Assembly: GCF_000012365.1 (NCBI RefSeq)
Contig: NC_007651.1
Coordinates: forward strand, 2,728,001-2,792,000
Reading direction: 5' to 3'
From: Burkholderia thailandensis E264
GTDB taxonomy: Bacteria > Pseudomonadota > Gammaproteobacteria > Burkholderiales > Burkholderiaceae
Length of the DNA stretch: 64,000 bases
Positions within the stretch are counted from its first letter, which is position 1. Every line of letters begins with the position of its first letter. This document shows positions 24,877 to 36,200 of the stretch, one piece after another. A program made the position numbers and the translations under genes. The notes under the pieces are model-generated. The model was not told the DNA's origin, searched no databases, and saw nothing but the letters and a program-made list of their open reading frames with translations.

Positions 24877-27800
24877 TCAATCGGCATCGCGCGCCTGCGT
24901 GGCGGGCTGGCCGGCGATGTGCGCGGCGCGCTCGCCGAGCGCCGCGAAGCTCGGCGCGGCGAACACGTCGGCGATCGCGAGCGCGAAGCCGGCCGAACGC
25001 GCCGCGTCGACGAAGCGCACGACGTCGAACGACGTCGCGCCGGCTTCGAACACGTTGTCGTCGGGCGCGGGCGCGGCATGGCCGAGCGCCGCGCGCCACA
25101 CGTCGGCGAGCGCGCGCGCGGCGTGCGCGGCGGCGGACGCGTTCGCTGCGGCGGCGGGCGGCGACAGCGGCGCGCACACGTCGTGCGCGTCGAGCGCAAA
25201 CCGTGCGGCGCACGCGCCGAGCGCGCGCGCGGGCGCGTCGACGAAGCCGCGCACGACGTCGAGATAGTCGGCCGCGAGCGCGGCGACGAACGCGCCGTCG
25301 ACGCGCTCGGTCGCATACGAGAACGCGCCCGTCACGCGGCCGTCCGGATGCTCGACGATGTCGAGCTCGAGTTCGAACACGACGCGGTGCCGGACGTCGT
25401 TGAATTCGTCGACCGCGAGCCCCGCCCAGTCGCGCGCGGCGGCGCCCGTCGGCCGCAGGTAGTTGAACATCACCTGGAACAGCGGATTGCCGTTGACCGC
25501 GCGCGGTGCGCGCAGCGCGGCGACGACGTCGCCAAACGGCGCGTCCGCGTGCGCATACGCGGCGAGCGCGGCGTCGCGCACGGCGGCGACGAGCGCGGCC
25601 GGCGTATCGGCGCCCGAAAGCCGCGTGCGCACGACGACCGCGTTGATGAAGAGCCCGAGCGCGCGCTCGGCGGCGTCGCCCGTCAGCTCGCGCGTCGACG
25701 CGAGCACGCCGACCGGCTGATCGGTCGCGCCCGTCGCCCGGTAGAACGCCGCGTTCAGCGCCGCGTGCAGCAGCATCGGCAGCGTCGCGTGCGCGTCGAG
25801 CGCCATCGCGCGCGCGCGGCGCACGAGCGCGCCGTCGAGCTCGAACGCGAGACGCCCGGCGTCCCAGCGCGGCGACACCGCGCGGCCCGCGCGCGGCGGC
25901 GGCAACGCGTACGACGGCACGCCGGCGAGCGCTTCGCGCCAGAACGCGAGGCGCGCGCGCGGCGCGGCGGCGGGCAGCACCAGCGCGTCGCGCGAGGCCG
26001 AACGGGGCCGCGCGGGCGTTTGCGCAAGCGTCTGCGAAGGCAATCCCGCGCCCGGGCCGCCGAGCGTTCCGGCCCGCGCGCCCGATGCGTCGGACGCCGC
26101 CGGCGGCGCCCCACCGCCCGCGCGCCGCGCGACGTACGCCGCGCGAACCTCGTCGAGCCACAAATCGATCGACTGCCCGTCCGACACGATGTGATGAACG
26201 ACGAGCGACAGCACGTGATCCCGCTCGCCGAGCCGGATCACGCGCGCGCGCCACAGCGGCGCGTCGGCGGCGAGATCGAACGGCGCGAGCGCGTCGTCGT
26301 CGGTCAGCGCGGCGGCGGCGGCGAGCCGCGCGTCGTCGTCCGCGACGCGCAGCTCGACGATCGGCAGATCGACGGGCTGCACGGGCGCGATCCGCTGCCC
26401 CGGCGCGCCGTCCGCCCGCGCGACGATCCGCGTGCGCAGCGCCGGATGACGGGCGGCCGCGCGCGCGAACGCGTCGGCGAGCGCATCGATGTCGAGCGCG
26501 CCGCGCAGCCGCAGCGCGACCGGGATGTTGTACGCGGCGCTCTCCGGCTGCGCGCGCCACAGAAACCACAGGCCGCGCTGCGCGGCGGACAGCGGCAGCA
26601 CGCCGTCGGCGTCGGGCGCATGCGATGCGTCGCTCGCGTCGAGCGCGCCGTGCGGCGCGCTCGCCCGCGCGGCGGCGGCGACGCGCTGCGCGTACGGCGC
26701 GAGAATCGGCGCTTCGAACAGCGCGCGCACCGGCACGTCGCGCGCGAGCCGCTCGGCGACGCGCGTGGCCACGCGCACCGCCGCGAGCGAATGGCCGCCC
26801 AGTTCGAAGAAATGATCGCCGCGGCCGACCCGCTCGAGCCCGAGCACTTCGCGCCAGATCTCGGCGAGCGCCGCCTCGACGTCGCCTTCTGGCGCCTCGT
26901 ATGCGCGTGCGACGTGCGCGGGTTCCGGCAGCGCCGCGCGGTCGACCTTGCTGTTCGCGTTGCGCGGCAGCGCGTCGAGCACGACGATGTGCGCGGGCAC
27001 CATGTAGTCGGGCAACGTGCGGCGCAGATGCGCGTCGAGCTCGGCCGAATCCGCGCGACGCGCACGCTCGCGCGCGTCGCCCGTCAGCTCGACGAACGCG
27101 ACGAGCCGCGCCTCACCGCCCTTGCCGAACACGACGGCGACCGCCTCGCGCACGTCGTCGTGCGCGGCGAGCTGCGCCTCGATCTCGCCCAGTTCGATCC
27201 GCAGCCCGCGCAGCTTCACCTGGTGGTCGATGCGGCCGATGAAATCGAACACGCCGTCCGCGCGGCGGCGCACGAGGTCGCCCGTGCGGTACAGCCGCGC
27301 GCCCGGCGCGCCGTACGGATCGGGTACGAAGCGCTCGGCCGTGAGCGCCGCTCGCCCCAGATAGCCGCGCGCGAGCCCGATGCCCTCGCCGCCCAGATAC
27401 AGCTCGCCGATCACGCCGACGGGCAGCGGATTCAGGCGCGCGTCGAGCACGTGCGCGGTGCGCGCGCCGACCAGCGTGCCGATCGGCAGATACGCGGCGT
27501 CCGCGAGCTTGGCCGGATCGTCGCCCGGCGCGAACATCCACAGCATCGGCGTGATCACCGTCTCGGTCGGCCCGTAGCCGTTGACGACGCGCGCGTTCGG
27601 AAACGCGCGGCGCATCAGCGCGAACGCCTCGCGCGACGTCGCCTCGCCGCCCACCGTGATCGAGCGCAGCGACGGCGGCGCGCCGTGCTCGAGCGCCCAT
27701 TCGGCGAGCTGCGTCGCGCAGCCGGGGGGCACGTAGGTCATCGTCACGCGTTCGCGCGCGATCAGCGCGCAGGTGCGCGCGGGCGGCCACAGCGTGTCGG

Positions 27801-30168
27801 CCGTCACCGCGACGGCCGCGCCCGACATGTACTGCGAGAACCAGCCCTCGTGCGCGCCGTCGAAATTGACCGACTGGAACAGCATGAACACGTCGCGCTC
27901 GGTCGCGCCGTAGCGCGCGGCGATCGCCTCGCAGTGGCGCGCGAACGCGCCGTGATCGACGACGACGCCCTTCGGCTTGCCGGTCGAGCCCGACGTGTAG
28001 ATCACGTACGCGGCCTGATGCGGCGACACGTCGGGCAGCGCGACGCCTTCGATCGCCGCGTCGGCGATCGCGTCGTCGACGAGCCACGCGCGCGTCGCGC
28101 CCGCAAGCGGCAGCGCGTGAACGCTGCCGCGCTCGGTGATCACGTGCGCGATCTGCGCGTCGTCGAGCATCTGCGCGAGGCGCTCGCGCGGGTGGCTCGG
28201 ATCGAGCGGCACGAACGCGCCGCCCGACTTGAGCGCGGCGATCAGCCCGACGAGCAGATCGACCGAGCGCGACAACGCGACGCCCACGCGCATCTCCGCG
28301 CGCACGCCCGCCGCGACGAGGCGCTTCGCGAGCCGCGCCGCGCGCGCTTCGACTTCGCCGCGCGTGAGCGCGCGCTCGACATCGGCGACGCCGCGCGCGT
28401 CCGGGCGGCGGCGCGCATGCTCCGCGATCCGGTCGTGGACCGAGACGAACGGCATGCCGCGAGGCCGGCCCGAATCCTCGCCGACAGGCTCGCCAACGAG
28501 CTCATCAACGGGCTCATCAACGGGCTTTTCGACCGAATCGCCCGCACGCGCGCCGGCAAGGTCGCCGGAAACGGTGGTGCCGGCAGGCTGGCCGCCCCGC
28601 TCGCCGGGCGTTCCGGCCGCGGCGCGCGCCGACTGCGCGCGGCCGCGCCCGGAATCGGCGAAATCGTGCGTCTGCCCGTTCCACGCGGCGAGCTGGCGGC
28701 GCTCCGCCTCGGGCAGCCATTGCAGATCGCCGATCGCCGCGCCGGGCGCTTCGAGCGCATGCGCGAGCAGCTCGGCGTAGCGCGCGGCGAAGCGCTCGAT
28801 CGCGTCGGCGTCGAAGAGGTCGGTCGCATAGACGAAGCGCACGTCGAGCCCGCCGTCGTCGCGCTCGTCGAAGCTGAGCGCGAGGTCGAACTTCGCGTAC
28901 GGCATGCCCGACGGCAGCTCGGCCGCGCGCACGCCCGCGAACGACGGCAGCACGCGCCGCGCGCCGTACGCGGCCATCACCTGGAAGAGCGGATGGTGGC
29001 TCGCGCTGCGCGCGACGCCGAGCGCATCCACCACCTGGTCGAACGGCACGTCCTGGTGCGACTGCGCGTCGATCAGGCCGCGCTGCGTCGCGTCGACGAG
29101 CGCGTCGAACGCGAGCGTCGCGGGCGTTTTCGCCGCGAGCGTCAGCGTATTGACGAAAAAGCCGATCAGCCCGACGGTCTCGGCGCGCTCGCGATTCGCC
29201 GACGGCACGCCGATCCGGATCTCATGCTCGCCGCTCGCGCGCGCGAGCAGCGTCGCGAGCGCGGCGAGCAACACGGCGAACGGCGTCGCGCGGCGCGCCT
29301 GCGCGAGCGCAAGCACGCGTTGCGCGAGCGCGGCGGGCACGTCGAACGCATGCCGCGCGCCGCTCGCGCCGCGCTGCGCGGGCCGCGTCGCGGCGCCCGG
29401 CAGCAGCAGCACGTCGCGGCTCGCGTCGAGCGTCGCGCGCCAGTGCGCGAGCTGCCGCTCGCCCTCGCCCGCTTCGAGCCAGCGGCGCTGCCAGAGCGCG
29501 TAATCCGCGTACTGCACCGGCAGCGGCGCGAGCGACACCGCGTCGCCCGTCGCATACGAGCGGTAGAACGACGACAGCTCGGCGAGCATCACGTCGGCCG
29601 ACCAGCCGTCCGACACGATGTGGTGCGTCGTCAGCACGAGCCAGTGCGCGGCGGCGTCGAGCCGGATCAGGTGCGCGCGCACGAGCGGGCCGTGCGCGAG
29701 ATCGAACGGCTCGGCCTCGTCGCGCTCGGCGACGGCCGCCGCGCGCGCGTCGCGCGTCGCGGCGGGCACGCCGGCGAGATCGGTGAAGCGCCACGGGCAG
29801 CGCATCGGCGCGTGAACCGTCTGCAGCACGCCGTCGGCGCCTTCGGCGAACGTCGTGCGCAGCGCCTCGTGGCGTGCGATCAGCGCGTCGCACGACAGCC
29901 GCAGCGCGTTCGCATCGAGCGCGCCGTCGAGGCGCAGCCGCTCGGTGATGTGGTACGCGGCCGATTCGCCGAGCAGGCGCGCGTGCAGCCAGAGGCGCGT
30001 CTGCGCGAACGACGCCGGCACGCTCGCCGCGCGGTCCTCGCGCGGCGGAATCGGCAGCATCCGGAAATCGATCCCCGCGTCGCCGAGCTTCGCGAGGAAC
30101 TGCTTGCGCTGCGTGTCGGGCAGCCGCGCGAAGCGCGCGGCGAGCGACAGCAGATCGGGGGGGGTCAT
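24877..30168 (-). CDS. mbaJ: Siderophore NRPS, C-A-PCP-C-PCP (last module and release)
   Basis: The 1763-residue synthetase has a condensation domain (HHIVSDGW near residue 183), an adenylation domain (YTSGSTGKPKG near 721) and a carrier (LGGHSLAAV near 1123). A second condensation domain follows (HHIVSDGQS near 1323), then a final carrier with the less usual GATSFDV site near 1709. No thioesterase or reductase follows. By analogy with ornibactin OrbJ it should add the fourth residue, hydroxyornithine. The second C domain may join the chain to a diamine such as putrescine. ATG 30168 has GGAG seven bases upstream; another ATG nine codons earlier is weaker. Some authors call this gene mbaB. Confidence 0.93.
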   Translation of the reverse strand: MTPPDLLSLAARFARLPDTQRKQFLAKLGDAGIDFRMLPIPPREDRAASVPASFAQTRLWLHARLLGESAAYHITERLRLDGALDANALRLSCDALIARHEALRTTFAEGADGVLQTVHAPMRCPWRFTDLAGVPAATRDARAAAVAERDEAEPFDLAHGPLVRAHLIRLDAAAHWLVLTTHHIVSDGWSADVMLAELSSFYRSYATGDAVSLAPLPVQYADYALWQRRWLEAGEGERQLAHWRATLDASRDVLLLPGAATRPAQRGASGARHAFDVPAALAQRVLALAQARRATPFAVLLAALATLLARASGEHEIRIGVPSANRERAETVGLIGFFVNTLTLAAKTPATLAFDALVDATQRGLIDAQSHQDVPFDQVVDALGVARSASHHPLFQVMAAYGARRVLPSFAGVRAAELPSGMPYAKFDLALSFDERDDGGLDVRFVYATDLFDADAIERFAARYAELLAHALEAPGAAIGDLQWLPEAERRQLAAWNGQTHDFADSGRGRAQSARAAAGTPGERGGQPAGTTVSGDLAGARAGDSVEKPVDEPVDELVGEPVGEDSGRPRGMPFVSVHDRIAEHARRRPDARGVADVERALTRGEVEARAARLAKRLVAAGVRAEMRVGVALSRSVDLLVGLIAALKSGGAFVPLDPSHPRERLAQMLDDAQIAHVITERGSVHALPLAGATRAWLVDDAIADAAIEGVALPDVSPHQAAYVIYTSGSTGKPKGVVVDHGAFARHCEAIAARYGATERDVFMLFQSVNFDGAHEGWFSQYMSGAAVAVTADTLWPPARTCALIARERVTMTYVPPGCATQLAEWALEHGAPPSLRSITVGGEATSREAFALMRRAFPNARVVNGYGPTETVITPMLWMFAPGDDPAKLADAAYLPIGTLVGARTAHVLDARLNPLPVGVIGELYLGGEGIGLARGYLGRAALTAERFVPDPYGAPGARLYRTGDLVRRRADGVFDFIGRIDHQVKLRGLRIELGEIEAQLAAHDDVREAVAVVFGKGGEARLVAFVELTGDARERARRADSAELDAHLRRTLPDYMVPAHIVVLDALPRNANSKVDRAALPEPAHVARAYEAPEGDVEAALAEIWREVLGLERVGRGDHFFELGGHSLAAVRVATRVAERLARDVPVRALFEAPILAPYAQRVAAAARASAPHGALDASDASHAPDADGVLPLSAAQRGLWFLWRAQPESAAYNIPVALRLRGALDIDALADAFARAAARHPALRTRIVARADGAPGQRIAPVQPVDLPIVELRVADDDARLAAAAALTDDDALAPFDLAADAPLWRARVIRLGERDHVLSLVVHHIVSDGQSIDLWLDEVRAAYVARRAGGGAPPAASDASGARAGTLGGPGAGLPSQTLAQTPARPRSASRDALVLPAAAPRARLAFWREALAGVPSYALPPPRAGRAVSPRWDAGRLAFELDGALVRRARAMALDAHATLPMLLHAALNAAFYRATGATDQPVGVLASTRELTGDAAERALGLFINAVVVRTRLSGADTPAALVAAVRDAALAAYAHADAPFGDVVAALRAPRAVNGNPLFQVMFNYLRPTGAAARDWAGLAVDEFNDVRHRVVFELELDIVEHPDGRVTGAFSYATERVDGAFVAALAADYLDVVRGFVDAPARALGACAARFALDAHDVCAPLSPPAAAANASAAAHAARALADVWRAALGHAAPAPDDNVFEAGATSFDVVRFVDAARSAGFALAIADVFAAPSFAALGERAAHIAGQPATQARDAD

Positions 30169-30216
30169 GCGGGCTCCTTCATGCGTGCTCCTCATGCGTG
30201 TTCCTGATTGGGCGAC

Positions 30217-33200
30217 TTACTGGGCTTCGAGCTCGCCGAGCAGCGCGTCGATCGCGCTCGCGGCGTCGTGGTCGCGGCCGGCTTCGCGCGCGCGGTCGAT
30301 CGCCGCCGCGCAGCGCGCGAGCGTGCGCTCGTCGAAGATCGTGCGCAGCGGCAGCGTCAGCGACCACTGCAGATTCGCCTGCGCGTTCGCCTGCGCGGCG
30401 AGCAGCGAATGGCCGCCGAGCGTGAAGAAATCCTCGTCGCGGCCGATGTCCGGCAGCTTCAGCACGCGCTGCCAGATCGCGGCGAGCGCGCGCTCGGTAT
30501 CCGTCCGCGGCGCTTCGACGACGCGCGCGTCGAACGCGGGCTCCGGCAGCGCGCGGCGGTCGCACTTGCCGTTCGGCGTGACGGGCAGCGCATCGAGCGC
30601 GACGAGTTGCGCGGGCACCATGTACGCGGGCAGTCGCGCGCGCAGCCGCTCGATCTGCGCGGCCGCGTCGAACCCGGCGGGCGCCGCGCACGCGACGTAG
30701 CCGACGAGCCGATCGCCGCGCACGATCACGACCGCATCGCGCACGCCGTGCGCCGAGCGCAGCAGCGCCTCGATCTCGCCCAACTCGATGCGCTGGCCGC
30801 GCAGCTTCACCTGCGTGTCGATGCGGCCGAGATAGTCGAGCGCGCCGTCGGCGCGCCGCCGCGCGAGGTCGCCCGTGCGGTACAGGCGTGCGCCGGGCAC
30901 GAACGGATCGGGCACGAAACGCTCGGCCGTCAGCGCCGCGCGGCCGACGTAGCCGCGCGCGAGCCCGGCGCCGCCGAGATACAGCTCGCCCGTCGCGCCG
31001 ACGGGCGCCGGTTGCAGCGCCGCGTCGAGCACGTGCAGTTGCACGTTCGCGATCGGGTGGCCGATCGGCACCGCGGCGGCCGCGGCGTCGGCTGCCGTGC
31101 AGCGCCAGTGCGACACGTCGATCGCCGCCTCGGTCGGGCCGTACAGGTTGTGAAGCTGCGCGTGCGGCAGCAGCGCGGCGACGCGCGCGACGAGCTCGGG
31201 CGCGAGCGCCTCGCCGCTCGCGACGATCGTGCGCACGCTCGCGCAGCGCGCGGCCGCGCCGAAATCGTCGAGATACGCGACGAACGCGGCGAGCATCGAC
31301 GGCACGAAGTGCAGCGTCGTCACGCGGTGCGCGTCGATCGCGGCGACGAGGCGCGCCGGATCGCGGTGATCGCCGGGCGCCGCGATCGCGAGCTTCGCGC
31401 CGACGGAGAGCGGCCACACGAACTCCCACACCGATACGTCGAAGCCGAACGGCGTCTTGTGCAGCACGACGTCATCGGGCGTGAGCCGGTATGCGCGCTG
31501 CATCCACGCGATCCGGTTCGCGAGCGCGCCGTGCGTGTTGCCCGCGCCCTTCGGCTGGCCGGTCGAACCGGACGTGTAGATCAGGTAGGCGAGCTGGTCC
31601 GCCGCGACGTCGGCCGCCGCCGCGATGCGTCCGGCGCCGGTTTCGGTCGCGCCCGGGAAAGCGGCCGGCGCGCGCTCGAGCCATTCGTCGATCGTGACGA
31701 CGACGGCCTCCGCGTGCGCGCCCGCGAGCGCCGCCTCGACGCGCGCGCGCAGATGCGCCTGCGTGATCACGACGGGCGGCTTCGCGTCGCCGAGCAAATG
31801 CGCGATCCGCTCGGCCGGATAATCGGGATCGACGGGCAGATACGCGGCGCGGGCCTTCATCGCGCCGACGAGCGCGACGACCATGTCGAACGAGCGCTCG
31901 ACGCACAGCGCGACGATCGAATCGGGCCGCACGCCGCAGGCGGCGAGCGCCGCCGCGACGCGCCCGGCCTTCGCGTCGAGTTCGCCGTAGCGCATCCGCG
32001 CGACCGTGCCGTCGGCGTCCGCATCGGCGAATTCGAGCGCGATCGCGTCGGGCCGCGTGCGCGCGGCCGCTTCGAATTGCGCGAAGAGCGGCGCGCGCTG
32101 CGCGTCGGGCCAGTCGACATCGGTCGCGTTGCTGCGCGCGATCAGTGCGAGATCGTCGGCGCTCGCGCACGAAATCGCGCCGAGCGGCGCGTCGGGATGA
32201 TTCACGAGGCCCGCGATGCACGCGGCGAACGCACGATGCAGCGCTTCGACACGCGCCTGCCCGAGGCGCGCGGGATCGTAGCCGTAGTCGATCGCGAGCG
32301 TGTCGCCCGCCTCGATCACGAGCGTCAGCGCGAAGTCGGTTGCCTCGATGTTGCGCAGGTCGCGCTTTTGCAGCGCGCGCGCATCGCGCCCCTGCCATGC
32401 TTCGTCGACCGGGTAATTCTCGAACACGACGAGCGTGTCGAACAGCGGGCCGCCCAAGCCCGCCCACTGCTGGATCTCGTAGAGCGGCGCATGCGCGTGC
32501 TCGAGCGCCGCCGCGTTGTCGCGCTGCAGGCTCGCGAGCCAGTCGCGCGCGACGCGCTGCGGCAGCGGCGCGGCGATCACAGGCAGCGTGTTGATGAAGA
32601 GGCCGAGCACCGTGTCGACCTCGGGCAGCGCGTCCGGGCGCCCCGCGACCGTCGCGCCGAACGCGACCGCCGCGCGGTGCGTGATCCGCTGCAACGCGAG
32701 CGCCCATGCGCCCTGCACGATCGTGTTGACGGTCACCTTCATCCGGCGCGCCGCCTCCGCGATGCGCGCGGTGTCCGCGGCGGGCAGCGTCGCGCGCCAG
32801 TTCGCGCGGCCGGCCGTCTCGCGCGCGCCTGCGTCGCCGTCCGGCGCGCCGCTCGCGCTTCGTTCGAGCTCGGCGACGCGCGTCGGCTCGCCGAGCCGCG
32901 CGACGCGCTCGAGCCAGAACGCGCGGTCCGCGCCGACATCGCGCCGCGCGAGCCACGCGATGAAATCGCGGTAGCGCGTGCGCGCCGGCGCGGCGAACGG
33001 GTTCGCGCGCGGCGGCTCGATGTAGTCGCGCAGCACGTCCGCGAACAGGCGCGCGGTGCTCCAGCCGTCGAGCAGCAGATGATGGCGGGTCCAGACAAGC
33101 CGCCAGTCGGCCTCGCCCGTGCGGATCAGCGTCACGCGCATCAGCGGCGGCGTCGCGAGATCGAAGCCGCGCGCGCGGTCGGCGGCGAGCCACGCGTCGA

Positions 33201-36200
33201 GCGCCGCGTCGAGCGCCCCGGCGCTCGCGTGCGCGCCGCGCCAGTCGACGATCTCGATCGGCATCCGCGCGTGGCGATGGACGATCTGCATCGGCTTCGC
33301 CTCGTGCGCGGCAAAGCCGGTGCGCAGGATGTCGTGGCGCGGAACGGCCGCGTCGAACGCGCCGCGCAGCCGCTCGACGTCGGGATCGACGAGCGTCGCG
33401 ACGAGCTGGTTCACGTACGTCGCGCGCTCCGGCGCGAACAGCGAATGGAACAGAATGCCTTGCTGCATCGGCGACAGCGGATAGATGTCGTCGATCGCGC
33501 GCGCGTCGAACGGCAGCCGGTCGAGCGCTTCCTGCGTGAGGCCGGCCGCGCGCGCGAGCGGATAGTCGCCGGGCGTCGCGCCCGCGCCGCGCTCGGCCAC
33601 GCGCGCGCGACACGCGGCGGCGAGCGCGCGCAGCGCCGCGTCGAACTGTGCGGCGAGCGCATCGATCGTCGCGCGGTCGAATTGCGTCGCGCCGTACACC
33701 CAGTGCACCTTCAGCGCGCGGTCGTCGTTCGCGTCGACGTACGCGTGGATCGCAAGGGCGTTGCCGAGCGGCCCCGCCGGATCGCGCTCGCGGCCCGCGC
33801 CGCCGAAGCGCGGCACGAGCGCGGCGTCGCGCGGCGCGTCGAACTGGCCGAGATAGTTGAACGTCACGCGCGGGCGCGCGACCTGCGCGAGCGCGGCGCG
33901 CGTCGCGTCGTCGCCGTAATGGCGCAGCACGCCGAAGCCGAGCCCCTTGTTCGGCACCGCGCGCAGCGCGTCCTTCACGCCGGCGAGCGTCGCGGCGGGC
34001 GTCGCCTCCACCGCGAACGCGACCGGATAATGACTCGTCAGCCAGCCGAGCGTGCGGCTCGCGTCGATGTCGTCGAAGAGCGCCTCGCGGCCGTGCCCTT
34101 CGAGCTCGAGCCGGCACGACGCCGCGCCCGTGCGGCGGCCGAGCGCCGAGACGAGCGCCGCGATCAGCAGCTCGACCGCGTGCGTGCGGTATGCGGCGTT
34201 CGCGTCGGTCAGCACGTCGCGCGTCAGAGACGGATCGAGCGTCTGGATCACGACATCCGCGTCCGCGTTGGCCGCCGCCGCGTCGGGACGGTCGAGCCGC
34301 AGATCGTCGTGCGGCGCGGCGAGCGCCGCCCAGTACGGCAGCTCGCTCGCGAACGGCCCGGCCGGATCGCGGGCCGCGCGCGAAAGGCGCGCCGCCCATT
34401 CGGACGCGCTCGCGCCCGTCGGCGCGAGCCGCACCGCGCGGCGCTCGCACGCGGCGCGGTACGCGGCGTCGAGATCGTCGAGCAGCACGCGCCAGGACAC
34501 GCCGTCGACGATCGCGTGATGGATCGCCAGATACAGCTTCGTCGCGCCGGCCGCCGTCCCGTCCGGCAGCGCCGCCGCGAATGCGCACGCAAGCGGGCCG
34601 TGCGCCAGGTCGAGCGTGCGTTGCAGCGCGTCGAACTGCGCGAGCGCATCCGCTTCGTCGCGCGCGGCGCCGGCGGCGAGCGGCAGCGTGTCGAACGCGC
34701 GCGGCGCGGCGGAAACCCGCCACGCGCCGTTTTCGCCGGTCGGCGCGAAGCGTTCGCGGAATACCGGGTGATGGTTCAGCAGCGCGTCGAACGCGCGTGC
34801 GAAGGCGTCGAAATCGAATGCGCCGGCGACCTCGAGCTGGATCGACTGATTCCAGTGGCCCCGGCACGGGATGTCGAGATCGAAGAAGCGCAGTTGCGCG
34901 GGCGTGAGCGACGCTTCATTCCGGTTGGCGGCGCAAGCCGGCTGCGTGGCGGCAGCTTTCGCGGCGACGGCCGCGCCCTCCTTCGGCGCGACGGCCTCGA
35001 TCGACGCCGCGACGCGCGCGAGCTCGGCGAGCGTCGGGCCGTCGAACAGCTGCTTCGGCGTGAACTTGACGCCGCGCTTGCGCGAGCGCGCGATCACCTG
35101 CAACACGAGAATCGAATCGCCGCCGAGCTCGAAGAAATTGTCGTGACGCCCGACGCGCGCGGCCTTCAGCACGTCGCGCCAGACCGCCGCGAGCGTCTCT
35201 TCGATCGGGCCTCGCGGCGCGTCCTCGTCGGCGGCCGTTGCAGGCGCGGGCGCCGCCGCGAGCGCGCGCAGCGCCGCGCGATCGATCTTGCCGTTCGCGG
35301 TCACGGGCAGCGCGTCGAGCACGACGAGCGCGGCGGGCACCATGTAGTCGGGCAGGCGCGCGGCGAGCGCATCGCGCAGCGCATCGCCCGAAAGCCGCGC
35401 GCCCGCGGCGGGCGTCGCGAATGCGACAAGACGCAGCCGTCCGTCGTGCTCGAGCGCGAGCGTCTCTCCCTGCGCGACGCCCGGCAGCGCGCGCAGCGCG
35501 GCGCTCACCTCGCCCGGCTCGACGCGGTAGCCGCGAATCTTCACCTGATCGTCCAGACGCCCGAGGAAATCGAGCCGGCCGTCCGCGCGCAGCCGCACCC
35601 GGTCGCCCGTCCGGTAGACGCGCGCGCCCGCCTCGTGCGGATGCGGAACGAAGCGCTCGGCCGTCGCCGCCGCGCGGCCCAGATAGCCGCGCGCGACGCC
35701 CGGGCCGCCCAGATACAGCTCGCCGATCGCGCCGACGGGCACGCTCGCGCCGTGCGCGTCGAGCACGCATGCGTGCGCGTTCGGCAGCGGCCGCCCGAGC
35801 GGCACGCCGCGCGCCCGCGCATCGCTCGCGCCCGCCGCGGCCGCGCGCAGATCGGCCTGCGCGGGCGCGGACGTGTCGCACACGAGCGCGCCGACGCTTG
35901 CCTCGGTCGGCCCGTAGTGATTGATCACCCGGCAGTCCGGCTTCAACGCGGCGATGCGCTCGACGAGCGACCACGGCAGCCCCTCGCCGCCCGTCACGAG
36001 CGCGTGCGCGGGCAGCACGTCGGCCGCGCGCTGCGCGTCGAGGAGCGCATGCAGATGGCTCGGCACGATCTTCAGCACGTCGACCTCGCGCGTCGCCATC
36101 TCGTGCGCGAAGCGGTCCGGATCGAACGCCGCGTGCGCGGGCAGCAGATGCAGCGTGCGGCCCGAGCACAGCGCGCCGAACAGCGTCGTGTGGCCGAGGT

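Noticed and set aside
24826..30207. A 1793-codon plus-strand frame opposite mbaJ
   Set aside because: It is an antisense shadow of the NRPS with low-complexity Arg/Ala/Asp text.
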